From contig NZ_PGFH01000002.1 in the NCBI RefSeq assembly GCF_002797685.1, forward strand, positions 186,001 to 250,000: a stretch of 64,000 bases of DNA, in the 5' to 3' direction. This document shows, in pieces, positions 44,698-53,225 of the stretch. Position 1 is the first letter of the stretch; every line of letters starts with the position of its first letter. The DNA is from Salinibacterium amurskyense. Its GTDB lineage: Bacteria > Actinomycetota > Actinomycetes > Actinomycetales > Microbacteriaceae. Below the pieces are notes generated by a model. It saw only the letters and a list, made by a program, of their open reading frames with translations, was not told where the DNA came from and did not search any database. Position numbers and translations under genes: made by a program.

Positions 44698-45558
44698 ATG
44701 GGGAGAGTTCCGTTTTTAACGGCCTTAGTAACCGTAGTAATTGTTGGAGTAGTACCGTTCGTCGGGGGAGGCGGACCAGGGCTCACCGAGAGCGCAACCG
44801 CTAACTCAGCAGCGCGATCGCCGCTGTTCGCATCGACCGCTACTGGTCCGGTCGAGCAGGCTGTCGACGTGGTCGCTGTAGCCAGCGTCGAACGCATCAC
44901 TGAAGAGTCGCTGGCAGCTCAGCTCAAGGCTGAAGCTAAGTCACTCACGTCTGACTCCGAGCACTTGGCTCAGAAGGCCGTGCCGAAGCCGAAGCCGATC
45001 GTTGTTGAATCGGTGACCGGTGGATCGGCATCCGTCACTCAGATTCGCGCAGCCTACGCTGCCGCAGGCCAGTCCTGTCCGGGCAACGTTGGCGGTGGCG
45101 TACCTGGCGCACCGAGCCGCAGCTCTTCTCAGGGCGTTGCCGGAACCACCTCGGGTGACCTCTCATCGTTCGCCTACGCCTACAACTCGATTCGCGTCGC
45201 CAACTGCTTGCAGCCGATTCCGCTCTCGAACTTCCGCTACGACTCCTGCATGGAAGAGCGCTTGTTCTGGATGGCAGAATCGCCCAGTTCGAACCCGCTC
45301 GACGGGTGGGGCCACAACGGCACCACTCGCTCTGACGGTGTCGCCGCTCGCGGTTGCGACGGAAACCTCGCAGGAGGTTCGGGAAACAGCGGAGCCACCG
45401 TTGCATCCAAGTGGTGGGCATCCAGTGCACATCGCGCATCGCTCTACCGCCCCGGTGCTAGCACCGGCGGTGCATGCATCGCGTTTGCGATGACCCACGG
45501 TGGAATCGATGAGCCCTACAGCTTTACCCGCGCAGCAGCACGTTGGACGTACTGCTAG
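44698..45558 (+). CDS. Secreted CAP (SCP/PR1-like) domain protein
   Basis: The 286-aa exported protein starts with a hydrophobic signal segment (FLTALVTVVIVGVVPFV), then a Ser/Ala/Glu linker and a region rich in Gly and Ser. The C-terminal 125 residues resemble a CAP domain: FAYAYNSIRVANCLQP, CMEERLFWMAESP, WGHNGTTRSDGVAARGCDGN, WASSAHRASLYRPGAS and a final ARWTYC. Several cysteines could form disulfides. The function in bacteria is unclear. ATG 44698 was chosen as the first that gives a signal peptide; the frame itself is open from 44611. Confidence 0.78.
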   Translation: MGRVPFLTALVTVVIVGVVPFVGGGGPGLTESATANSAARSPLFASTATGPVEQAVDVVAVASVERITEESLAAQLKAEAKSLTSDSEHLAQKAVPKPKPIVVESVTGGSASVTQIRAAYAAAGQSCPGNVGGGVPGAPSRSSSQGVAGTTSGDLSSFAYAYNSIRVANCLQPIPLSNFRYDSCMEERLFWMAESPSSNPLDGWGHNGTTRSDGVAARGCDGNLAGGSGNSGATVASKWWASSAHRASLYRPGASTGGACIAFAMTHGGIDEPYSFTRAAARWTYC

Positions 45559-45591
45559 GCCGCATGCGGGCACTGAGTCCAGGCATCCGGG

Positions 45592-45606
45592 TACTATAAC
45601 CGGGTG
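45592..45606 (+). promoter_or_regulatory. Leaderless -10 element of the PBP4-like gene
   Basis: TACTAT (45592-45597) lies exactly 6 nt before GTG 45604. No SD is present. Confidence 0.5.
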
Positions 45607-47028
45607 ACTGATTCAGCCAGCAGCGAGCCGAAAGCGCCGGGAGGAATACGAGCGTTTATTGCCGAGCACCCCACCGCATCCACGGTGACGGTTGCGGCGG
45701 TGGTATTCGCACTGCTCGCAGGAGTAGCAGTATTCGCCGGAATTTCGGTTGGCTCCGCTAGTTCGGCAGTTGATGTCACCCCAGACGAAGTCACTGTTGA
45801 ACAGCGGAGCCAACCGGATGTTACACCCGGTTCGGTCTCTGTGCGCACCTGTTCTGTAGATCCGTTAGCAACCGTCGCGACCTTCCCGTCGCTCGTTGGT
45901 GTTGTGACTGATGTCTCTAGCGGCGATGTTCTCTGGGACCGTTCGGCAGAGGACGCCTCGAGCCCCGCCCACATAGTGACCGCGTTCACGGCGGCCGCTG
46001 CACTGCAAACGTTGGGCGCCGATACTCGTATCAGCACGAAAGTCGTCGATGGCTCGCAGCCGGGAGTGATCGTCTTGGTTGGCGGGGGAGACCCGACGCT
46101 GGCGACCACAAATGCCTCGTACTACCGCGATGCACCGCAGATCTCTGAGCTCGCATCGCAGGCCATGACGCGGTACGAAGAACTCCACCCCGGTGTACCG
46201 ATCACCGAGATCGTGCTCGACTCCACCCTGTGGACCACCGCTGACGCGTGGGATCCCAACTGGCCCGAGCGCGAACGCACTGGCGGCTACCACTCCTATG
46301 TCACCGCTCTGATGGTGAACGGCGATCGCGCTGATCCCACGATTGCCATCAGCCCTCGTGGCACCGACCCCGTGAAGTCGGCCGGACAAGCGTTCGCGCA
46401 GGCAGCCGGTTTGCCTGCGGTCACGTTCTCGAACGGTGCCGCTGTAGGCAACACCGTTCTCGGCGAGGTGAAATCGCAACCCGTCAGCGTGCTCGTGGAA
46501 CAAATGCTCAACAGCGGTGATGACTCGATAGCCGAATCGTTGGCCCGCCTCGTCTCCAAGAAGCTGGGCTTCAGCGGTGCTGCCAGCACCCTCACTCAAG
46601 CAATGCAGGGTGCTTTAGCGGATGCCGGTCTCGCCGACGCTGGATCGATCACGATCACCGATGGCTCGGGCCTCAGCCCCAAGAACCAGGTTTCCCCGCT
46701 CTTCGCCGCCCAGTTCATGGCCCAGGGTGCCTCGGGTAGCGGTGCGGTAGGCACTGTCTACGGGATGCTTCCGGTCGGGGGCAAAAGCGGAGACCTGTAC
46801 AGCCGATTTGAGGGGGATGCCGCTGCGGCATCCGGGAACGTGGCAGCGAAGTCGGGCTGGACCAACCAAGAGCATTCGCTCGCTGGCGTAGTCAATGCCA
46901 AGGACGGCACCCAGCTCGCGTTCGCGTTCTACTCCATTGGGGAAGGCATCTCGACCGATGCCCGCACAGCGATCGACAACCTTGTCGCGGGCGTGTATTC
47001 CTGCGGGAGTAACCTCTCTAACTACTGA
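45604..47028 (+). CDS. PBP4/DacB-family (peptidase S13) protein with degenerate catalytic motifs
   Basis: The 474-aa protein has one N-terminal membrane helix (about 25-50) and an extracellular S13-type D-Ala-D-Ala carboxypeptidase fold. VVTDVSSGDVLW, GGGDPTL, WDPNWPERERTGGY, DGSGLSPKNQVSP and LPVGGKSGDLYSRF all fit the family. The three catalytic motifs deviate: the SxxK position reads SPAH (120-123), SxN reads GDD (305-307), and KTG reads KSG (416-418). With the general-base Lys missing it is probably inactive as a peptidase and may bind wall material or partners. The alternative is that I misplaced the SxxK element. Confidence 0.8.
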   Translation: MTDSASSEPKAPGGIRAFIAEHPTASTVTVAAVVFALLAGVAVFAGISVGSASSAVDVTPDEVTVEQRSQPDVTPGSVSVRTCSVDPLATVATFPSLVGVVTDVSSGDVLWDRSAEDASSPAHIVTAFTAAAALQTLGADTRISTKVVDGSQPGVIVLVGGGDPTLATTNASYYRDAPQISELASQAMTRYEELHPGVPITEIVLDSTLWTTADAWDPNWPERERTGGYHSYVTALMVNGDRADPTIAISPRGTDPVKSAGQAFAQAAGLPAVTFSNGAAVGNTVLGEVKSQPVSVLVEQMLNSGDDSIAESLARLVSKKLGFSGAASTLTQAMQGALADAGLADAGSITITDGSGLSPKNQVSPLFAAQFMAQGASGSGAVGTVYGMLPVGGKSGDLYSRFEGDAAAASGNVAAKSGWTNQEHSLAGVVNAKDGTQLAFAFYSIGEGISTDARTAIDNLVAGVYSCGSNLSNY

Positions 47029-47068
47029 GGTTGTGACGCAGGCGCTGTGGGCGGATGCTGCCGCGACT

Positions 47069-47083
47069 TAGACTGGCAGCGTG
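47069..47083 (+). promoter_or_regulatory. pncA leaderless -10 element
   Basis: TAGACT (47069-47074) lies exactly 6 nt before GTG 47081. Confidence 0.5.
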
Positions 47084-47665
47084 GTTGCTGCACTCTTCAT
47101 CATCGATGTCCAGAATGATTTCACCGAAGGTGGCGCTTTAGGCGTCGACGGCGGTGCCGCTGTGGCGGCCGGAATCAGCGACTATCTGCGGGCGAATCCC
47201 GACCGCTACGACTTCGTGATCGCCTCCCGCGACTGGCACGATGCTGACAACAGCAACGGTGGCCACTTTGCGACGGATGCTGCCCCCAACTTCGTCGACA
47301 CGTGGCCGGTTCACTGTGTGGCCGGCACGCCCGGCGCGGAGTACCACCCCGCTCTCGATACCTCGCTCGTGAACGAGCACGTGCGCAAGGGCCAGGGCGT
47401 TCCGGCCTATTCCATCTTTGAGGGCACGACCGACGATGATGAGACGCTCCCGGCTCTGCTGGCGCGACTCGGCGTTGACACGATCGATGTCGCTGGCATC
47501 GCCACTGACTACTGCGTGCTTGCCTCTGCACTGGATGCCGCCGGCAGCGGCCGCGAAGTGTCGGTGCTGACAGAGCTGGTGGCGGGTGTCGACCCGGAGT
47601 CGAGCACGGCCGCTCTCGCGACGATGGCGGAGTCGGGCATCACGCTCGTCTCTCCCGAAGCGTGA
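47081..47665 (+). CDS. pncA: Nicotinamidase
   Basis: PncA hydrolyses nicotinamide to nicotinate in NAD salvage. The 194-aa isochorismatase-fold enzyme has the catalytic triad in place: Asp9 in FIIDVQNDF, Lys103 in HVRKGQ and Cys145 in GIATDYCVLASALDA. The metal site is in RDWHDADNSNGGHF, with Asp and two His residues. The GTG start follows a leaderless-type promoter. The next gene begins 7 nt after the stop. Confidence 0.95.
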   Translation: MVAALFIIDVQNDFTEGGALGVDGGAAVAAGISDYLRANPDRYDFVIASRDWHDADNSNGGHFATDAAPNFVDTWPVHCVAGTPGAEYHPALDTSLVNEHVRKGQGVPAYSIFEGTTDDDETLPALLARLGVDTIDVAGIATDYCVLASALDAAGSGREVSVLTELVAGVDPESSTAALATMAESGITLVSPEA

Positions 47666-47672
47666 TCGCCGC

Positions 47673-48233
47673 ATGACAGATTCTCCCGAAGAGCTTCACC
47701 TGCCCGGCTTCATAGCCGAGTCTGAAGTTCTCCCGCCCGGCAAAGGTTTGGGCTGGCGACTACTGGCGCTGCTCGTCGGTCTTGGGCTCCTTATCGGGAT
47801 CGCCGTGGCCGGTGGTGCCGCGCTGTTTACGGCTCTCTGGCCCACGACCGCATCCCTGTGCGATGCCTCCTCCGATACCTCCGACGGAACCTGCAGCGAT
47901 GTGTCTCTCGAACAGATCGCCGAGTTCTCGAAGATCGACCTTCCCGCAGAAACCGAAGTCGAGAGCGTGCAATACGCCACGGTTGACGGCTCTTTCGGGT
48001 TGCTCTACGCCACTGTCGTGTTGCCGGAGGGTGCTGCCGACCCGCTGCGGTCCGGTGATTACCGGGTGGCGCCGACGCTGTCGTGGGCAGCCGAAGCGGA
48101 TGCGCTCGGGCTCGATAACCTCCTGCTCTATCAGGGCGTCGAGTCGGTCACTGGCCTCGGATTCGAGGCTGCAAGCGGGCAGCGCGCCGACGGCCGCACC
48201 GTGATTCTCATTCGCGTGAACCGGGAGCTGTAG
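47673..48233 (+). CDS. Hypothetical single-pass membrane protein
   Basis: The 186-aa protein has an acidic N-terminus, one transmembrane helix (about 30-55, LLALLVGLGLLIGIAVAGGAAL) and a domain outside the membrane with two nearby cysteines (SLCDASSDTSDGTCSD). I do not recognise the family. ATG 47673 was chosen over the upstream frame from 47586, which would overlap pncA. It sits tightly between pncA and the TrmH-type gene (1 nt to the latter), so it is part of the same transcript. Confidence 0.7.
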   Translation: MTDSPEELHLPGFIAESEVLPPGKGLGWRLLALLVGLGLLIGIAVAGGAALFTALWPTTASLCDASSDTSDGTCSDVSLEQIAEFSKIDLPAETEVESVQYATVDGSFGLLYATVVLPEGAADPLRSGDYRVAPTLSWAAEADALGLDNLLLYQGVESVTGLGFEAASGQRADGRTVILIRVNREL

Positions 48234-48234
48234 C

Positions 48235-49035
48235 GTGCCGGTTATCCCCGTCACCGAGCTCAGCGATCCGCGGCTCGCTGACTATTCGCACCAGACTGAC
48301 GTGGCACTGCGGAAAGCGCAGGGCACCGAGCATGGCCTTTACCTGGCCGAATCGACGCTCGTGCTTCAACGGGCGCTGCGCTCCGGCCACCGCGTGCGAT
48401 CGGTACTCGCGCTCGGCACCTCGGTTGACGAGATCGTCGAGCTCGTGGGCGACGATGTTCCGATCTTCACGGGCGACGGCTCGCTGCTCGCCGAGCTGAC
48501 CGGCTACGTGCTGCACCGCGGCGTCATCGCATCGATGCACCGCCCGCCACTTCCGACGCCCGAAGCCCTATTGGCGGATGCTCGCCGCATCGTTATTCTT
48601 GAAAACGTTGTTGATCCCACCAACGTGGGTGCGATCTTCCGCTCGGTTGCCGGCATCGGGGCGGATGCCGTACTCGTCACCGAGCAGTGCTCCGACCCGT
48701 TTTACCGGCGCGCAATCCGAGTCTCGATGGGAACGGTGCTGCAGGTGCCGTGGACTCGCATCGGCAACTGGACAGACACTCGCGCGCTGCTCACGGCATC
48801 CGGCTTTCAGATCGCGGCGCTAGCTCTCGAGGATGGTGCGGTGTCGCTGCGCGACTATGCGGCGGATGCTCCCGAGAAGGTTGCGCTCGTGCTGGGCACC
48901 GAGGGGCACGGTCTCACTCGCGAAGCCATCGATGCCGCCGATTCGATCGTGCAGATTCCGATGCGTCACGGCATCGACTCGCTCAACGTAGCTGCGACCG
49001 CTGCGGTCGCGATGTTCGCGCTCGCGGTCGAGTAG
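48235..49035 (+). CDS. TrmH/SpoU-family RNA 2'-O-methyltransferase
   Basis: The 266-aa protein has a SPOUT fold with SAM bound in a deep trefoil knot. The motifs are in order: NVVDPTNVGAIFRSVAGIGAD (motif 1), LVLGTEGHGL (motif 2), and IPMRHGIDSLNVAATAAVAMF (motif 3). An N-terminal substrate-binding domain precedes them (residues 1-110). It methylates a ribose in rRNA or tRNA; the target cannot be told from sequence alone. The gene runs convergent to the ABC exporter; the 127-bp gap is GC-rich with AGCAGC runs and no convincing terminator. Confidence 0.92.
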   Translation: MPVIPVTELSDPRLADYSHQTDVALRKAQGTEHGLYLAESTLVLQRALRSGHRVRSVLALGTSVDEIVELVGDDVPIFTGDGSLLAELTGYVLHRGVIASMHRPPLPTPEALLADARRIVILENVVDPTNVGAIFRSVAGIGADAVLVTEQCSDPFYRRAIRVSMGTVLQVPWTRIGNWTDTRALLTASGFQIAALALEDGAVSLRDYAADAPEKVALVLGTEGHGLTREAIDAADSIVQIPMRHGIDSLNVAATAAVAMFALAVE

Positions 49036-49162
49036 CGGCAGCACGGCAGCAGCAGCACAGAGCCCGCAGTAGCTGCAGGGCTGTATCAGAGCCGCACAGC
49101 AGCGGCAGCGGGCCGCGCGCTAGCGGGCGGGCACACTGCCGAGGCAGCGCACCCGCGAGCCG

Positions 49163-51034
49163 CTAGACAAGCAGCTGGTGCTTGGCGAGGTCCTTGTAGA
49201 GCGGGGTCGACTTCACGAGCTCGGAGTGGGTTCCGACGCCCACAACCTTGCCCTTGTCGAGCACGACAATCTGGTCGGAATCGACGACGGTCGAGAGACG
49301 GTGCGCGATCACGATGAGCGTGCGGTTCTCGGCGACAGCGTCGATGGCTTCGCGGAGCATTTGCTCGTTGAGGCCATCCAAGCTGGAGGTCGATTCGTCG
49401 AGCAGCAGAATCGGGGGAGCCGCGAGCAAGGTGCGGGCGATCGCGAGACGCTGACGCTCTCCACCGGACAGCATCACGCCGTCTTCGCCGACAGCGGCAT
49501 CCAAACCAGCAGGGTTGCGGTCGAGCACACCTGTGAGGTTTACCGACGCGAGTACCGCGATACATTCTTCGTCGGTCGCGTTGGGGGCGCCGATGAGAAG
49601 GTTTTGGCGCAGCGTGCCGGCGAGCACGGGAGCGTCTTGCTCGACGTAACCGATCTGGGCGCGGAGCTCTTCACGATTGAGGGCGCGAAGGTCATCGCCA
49701 CCCAAGCGCAGCACGCCCGCCGTCGGGTCATAGAAGCGCTCGATGAGGGCAAGGATGGTGCTCTTGCCAGCGCCCGAGGGGCCGACGATGGCGGTGCGTT
49801 CGCCGCGCTTCACGGTGAAGCTGACGCCGCGCAGCACGGTGAGGTCGATTTCGTCTGCGGCAGCTTCGGTGCCGCCGTGCTTGAGCTCGGCGAGTTCGGT
49901 TTCGACCTTCACGAGAACGGAGTCGTCGGGGTAGGAGAATTCGACGTTCTCGAACGTGATCGCGGCATCCGATTCGATGCTCGGAACGGCGACGAAGTTG
50001 ACGTCGGATTCGAGCTCGCTGGGCAGCTTGATGATTTCTTGGATGCGGCCGAGCGCACCGAGTGCCTGGTTGACCGCGGTCACCGCGCCGAAGGCTTGCC
50101 CAAGCGGCATGATCATGAGGAACAGGAAGAGGATGAACGCGACAAGGTCGGCGATCTCGATAGCGCCACTGGCGACGCGGTAGCCGCCGACGCCGAGCAC
50201 AACGAGGAACGATACCTGCAGCGCGATTCCGGCAATCGGAACAACGAGGGCCGAGATCTTGGCAACGCTGATGCCCATCTTCCAGGCGCCAAGAGCATCG
50301 TCGTTCACGGCCTCGATTTCACGCTCAGTGGCGTTGGATGCTCGCAGCGTGCGCACGGCGGAGATTGCGCGTTCCACGGCTGCGGCCAGGTCACCGACCT
50401 TGCGCTGAGCCCGCTGGCTGGCCACGCGGATGCGCTTCGAGAGCGTCGTAACCGTGACGACGGCGATGGCGATCACGAGCACGGTGAGGCCGAGCAGCAC
50501 GGGGTCGATGATGAGCATCGCGATGAGTGCACCGATGAAAGTGATCGAGCCACCGATTGCTTCGACGAGTCCCTGCGTGAGCACAGCGCGCAGCAGGGTC
50601 GTGTCGCTGCCGACGCGGGAGACGAGGTCGCCGGTGCGGCGACGGTCGAACTCTGAGATGGGGAGGTTGAGCATCCGGCTCACCAGTCGACGACGGCTCG
50701 AGAGCACGACGCCCTCACCGGTGCGCTGCAGAAGGTAGTGCTGGTAGCCGCTGATGAGGCCCGAGATGACGACGAGGCCGATGAGCAGCCACACGAGAGT
50801 GCCGAGGGATTCGCCAGCCTCAACGATCGTGATGACCTGGCTGACGAGCAGCGGCTGGGCGAGAGAAGCGCCAGCGCCGAGGATGCTGAGGATGATCACG
50901 AAGATCATCACCTTGCGGTGCTCGAAGAGGTAGGGGAGCAGCTCGCTGAACTTGGCGCGGGGGCCGTCGTCGGGGTTGTCGCGTGATCCAGAACGTCCGC
51001 GACGAGGTGCAGAGGTGTGTGAAGTCGAGCTCAT
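49163..51034 (-). CDS. ABC transporter, fused membrane and ATP-binding domains (exporter)
   Basis: The 623-aa half-transporter has an N-terminal type-I exporter membrane domain (about six helices, residues 35-330) and a C-terminal ATPase. Walker A is GPSGAGKS, signature LSGGERQRLAIART, Walker B LLLDESTSSLD, switch His IAHRLST. A short insertion carrying GGTEAAADEIDL lies before Walker A. It probably works as a homodimer exporting lipids or drugs. Start at 51034 with a weak GAGAAAC SD; TACATT (51061-51056) is a possible -10. Confidence 0.9.
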   Translation of the reverse strand: MSSTSHTSAPRRGRSGSRDNPDDGPRAKFSELLPYLFEHRKVMIFVIILSILGAGASLAQPLLVSQVITIVEAGESLGTLVWLLIGLVVISGLISGYQHYLLQRTGEGVVLSSRRRLVSRMLNLPISEFDRRRTGDLVSRVGSDTTLLRAVLTQGLVEAIGGSITFIGALIAMLIIDPVLLGLTVLVIAIAVVTVTTLSKRIRVASQRAQRKVGDLAAAVERAISAVRTLRASNATEREIEAVNDDALGAWKMGISVAKISALVVPIAGIALQVSFLVVLGVGGYRVASGAIEIADLVAFILFLFLMIMPLGQAFGAVTAVNQALGALGRIQEIIKLPSELESDVNFVAVPSIESDAAITFENVEFSYPDDSVLVKVETELAELKHGGTEAAADEIDLTVLRGVSFTVKRGERTAIVGPSGAGKSTILALIERFYDPTAGVLRLGGDDLRALNREELRAQIGYVEQDAPVLAGTLRQNLLIGAPNATDEECIAVLASVNLTGVLDRNPAGLDAAVGEDGVMLSGGERQRLAIARTLLAAPPILLLDESTSSLDGLNEQMLREAIDAVAENRTLIVIAHRLSTVVDSDQIVVLDKGKVVGVGTHSELVKSTPLYKDLAKHQLLV

Positions 51035-51146
51035 GAAGTTTCTCGTTGTCCCAAAAATGTAGGGCGAAGGTGCCGCGAGTGTTCAGCGACATCGGCATCA
51101 GCAATCAGCCTCTAAAACACTAAGCCTTCTGTCTGGGCGCTGCGTA

Positions 51147-51175
51147 CAACATCCGGTGTATCTGTGCGGATGTTG
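51147..51175. other. Inverted repeat between the ABC exporter and DUF202 genes
   Basis: CAACATCCG (51147-51155) and CGGATGTTG (51167-51175) form a perfect 9-bp stem with an 11-nt loop. It lies downstream of the DUF202 pair and upstream of the exporter, both on the minus strand, so it could be a terminator or an operator. No T tract is present. Confidence 0.35.
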
Positions 51176-51271
51176 CTACGCCGTTGGGCGGTCAGGGCAC
51201 GCGTCGTCGGGAGAGTTCGTTGTGCGCGGGTGCGGTGCGCGATGTGCGGTGCGCGGAAGTCGCCGAGCCAG

Positions 51272-51637
51272 TTACGACGGCAATGTCGCGACGATGCCGA
51301 GTGCGGCGAACACCGCGCCGACGACGGCGAGCACAAACACGGCAAGCGCCCACAGGAACAGCGGCGCCGCACTTGCCAGTCGAATGCGGTCGGTGGATGC
51401 CTGAACCAACGTCGTATGCACGGCGCGGTATCTCCGATGCCCGACCCAGAACAGCACGGCGGTCATGATGAGGCCGAGAGCGGCAACGGCGTAGCTGCCG
51501 ATGCTGACGGTGTTGAGCAGGAGGCGCGCGGAGACGAGCGCGGCGATGGCAAACGACAGCACGGTGCGTTGCCAGGCGAGAGCGGTGCGTTCCGCTTGCA
51601 GGCCGGCATCGAAGGGGCGGTCGAAGGCGCGCGTCAC
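51272..51637 (-). CDS. DUF202 membrane protein (second of pair)
   Basis: The 121-aa protein has the DUF202 start GLQAERTALAWQRTVLSFAIAALVS, where AERTxLAWxR is the family mark, and three hydrophobic segments (about 25-42, 47-66, 92-115). The function is unknown; it probably forms a complex with its partner. The start overlaps the partner's stop (ATGA). Confidence 0.85.
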   Translation of the reverse strand: MTRAFDRPFDAGLQAERTALAWQRTVLSFAIAALVSARLLLNTVSIGSYAVAALGLIMTAVLFWVGHRRYRAVHTTLVQASTDRIRLASAAPLFLWALAVFVLAVVGAVFAALGIVATLPS

Positions 51638-52014
51638 TGGAGGAGGATACCGATCGCGAGCAGCAGGCCGGCCACGACAACGCCGCCGCCGATGGGGCCA
51701 GCAAGGTTAGGGGAGGGCAGCGGGCGTCCGAGTCGCAGCGACTGCTCGGCCTTCATCCAGCCGAACCAGGCCTGCATCGGGGCGAGTACGCCCAACAGAA
51801 TCAGCAGCACGGATGCCCCGAGCCGGAACCCGGGAGCGATCGGCAACACGAATGCCTCCAGCGCGACGCCCGCAGCGATCAGCGCGAGGGCAGTGCGAAT
51901 CCACGCCAAGAACGTGCGCTCGTTCGCCAGGCTGAAACGGGCATCCGGCTCAGTGCCGACGCCGTAAACGCGGCGCGGGAAGCGGCGAGGAGGCGGCTGT
52001 ACTGGTTCGGTCAC
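51634..52014 (-). CDS. DUF202 membrane protein (YidH-like, first of pair)
   Basis: The 126-aa protein contains RFSLANERTFLAWIRTALALIAAGVAL, the DUF202 core, and three helices. GTG 52014 was chosen because AGGA lies 7 nt upstream and the residues before it look non-coding; the frame extends to 52125. DUF202 pairs are common in Microbacteriaceae and mycobacteria. The upstream palindrome at 52031-52045 covers the likely -10. Confidence 0.82.
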   Translation of the reverse strand: MTEPVQPPPRRFPRRVYGVGTEPDARFSLANERTFLAWIRTALALIAAGVALEAFVLPIAPGFRLGASVLLILLGVLAPMQAWFGWMKAEQSLRLGRPLPSPNLAGPIGGGVVVAGLLLAIGILLQ

Positions 52015-52030
52015 GAGCGATCCTTCATGC

Positions 52031-52045
52031 CCCGATACTATCGGG
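52031..52045 (-). promoter_or_regulatory. Palindrome over the DUF202 -10 element
   Basis: CCCGATACTATCGGG is a near-perfect palindrome (7-bp arms, central C). On the minus strand it contains TAGTAT (52040-52035), a good -10 for the DUF202 operon. It may be an operator. Confidence 0.4.
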
Positions 52046-52144
52046 AGCAGGAGAGTCGATTGACGAGGAGCGTAAACGGATGCAAGCCACACGCTCCGAT
52101 CACCCCGGTGGATCGCTCGCGCCATTTCTCGATCTTCTCGAAAA

Positions 52145-52504
52145 GTGAGTGAGCCAGACGCTCCGCGGAGACCGAAGGACCCGAACTGTGAGCCCGCTGC
52201 TGGGTGGCCGAGCTGCGTTGGTGTGAATCCCGTGATTGCGCTTCAGCCGACGGAGGATGAATCGAGTGCGATCGTCCTGCTGGAGGCACCACTGGATGCC
52301 AGTACAGTGCGCAATCTCGTGAAAATGAATCGGAATGCCGAGATCATCTGGCGAGCAGAGCTCCCTCATCCGAATTCAGCGGACTGCTACGTCAGTTGTG
52401 GGGTGGATGCCGACGCGAATGTGGTCGCAACAACATGGAGCGGCTATCGAGTACTTCTCGCTGGCGATACGGGAATCGTGCTGAGCTATGAATTTGTGAA
52501 GTGA
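52145..52504 (+). CDS. Hypothetical protein, possible orphan immunity protein
   Basis: The 119-aa ORF begins with GTG 52145. Its first 25 residues look odd, and GTG at 52223 or 52232 (in frame) may be the true start; none has an SD. The body reads like one beta-rich domain: SSAIVLLEAPLDA, AEIIWRAELPHPNSADCYVS, VVATTWSGYRVLLAGDTGIV. I know no defined family, but proteins of this look occur beside other toxin-immunity genes. It is the first gene of the six-gene array. Confidence 0.5.
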   Translation: MSEPDAPRRPKDPNCEPAAGWPSCVGVNPVIALQPTEDESSAIVLLEAPLDASTVRNLVKMNRNAEIIWRAELPHPNSADCYVSCGVDADANVVATTWSGYRVLLAGDTGIVLSYEFVK

Positions 52505-52595
52505 GCACGATCCGCCCTTGTTGTGGATAACGAGGTGCAGAATCGAAGCTAACCCGACACCAACTGACCACGCATGTCTTATGACAGGAGCACCT

Positions 52596-53150
52596 GTGAA
52601 CTCGCGCACCAGCTTTGATTCACGATGTGACGTCTCGGTCATCGACCTTCCCGCGGCGGGGGTTGACCACGTCTTTGCTGCTGATCGGGCGGGCAGCCGC
52701 GCACTCACGATCGAAGTCGTCGTTGATGGAGCGAGTGCTTGGACAGCGTCGTTTGCGGCACCGGAGCCGGGCATTCGCGCCCTGACTGAAGTGCTGGGAA
52801 CGCCTACGCCAACAGCATTGTGCGTGGTGGAGCGGGGCACAGCCTTCTTGGGAGACGCTCTGCGGCCCGCAAGTTTTGAGGCCATAAAAACTCGCAGCCC
52901 CATCGTCGGTGCGCGACAGCTGCTCGACGGGGCACTGCTATTGCTCGTGACGCCCTGGGAAGTCATCGCGATAGACGCCGCTGGAGTGCGCTGGTCTACC
53001 GAAAGGATCGCGGTTGAGGGGCTGCGGCTTGCCGAGGTGAACGGCGAGTGGATTACAGGGATCGCCGACCCACACGATGACCAACCGCATCCCTTCTCAA
53101 TCGAATTGGCGACAGGTCGCGTTCTCGGTGGTGGCGATATAGGCCGGTGA
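52596..53150 (+). CDS. Hypothetical protein, possible orphan immunity protein
   Basis: The 184-aa protein starts at GTG 52596, which has AGGAG (52586-52590) at 5 nt; the ATG at 52581 is less well placed. No signal peptide or helix is present. Segments such as LLLLVTPWEVIAIDAAGVRW and ITGIADPHDDQPHPFSIELATG suggest a beta-propeller-blade-like or immunity fold. The family is not known to me. It lies between the first hypothetical gene and the Tdi1-like gene. Confidence 0.6.
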   Translation: MNSRTSFDSRCDVSVIDLPAAGVDHVFAADRAGSRALTIEVVVDGASAWTASFAAPEPGIRALTEVLGTPTPTALCVVERGTAFLGDALRPASFEAIKTRSPIVGARQLLDGALLLLVTPWEVIAIDAAGVRWSTERIAVEGLRLAEVNGEWITGIADPHDDQPHPFSIELATGRVLGGGDIGR

Positions 53151-53225
53151 GCAGCAGCCGCGTAAGCCTGCCTCAACTTCGTGAGTTGTCGTCATAGAAT
53201 TAGGTCGTCGAAGTGAGGAACAATA

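Noticed and set aside
49178-50656. 492-codon plus-strand frame opposite the ABC exporter
   Set aside because: Composition is Glu/Asp/His-rich antisense of a coding strand; the exporter reading shows Walker A, signature and Walker B.
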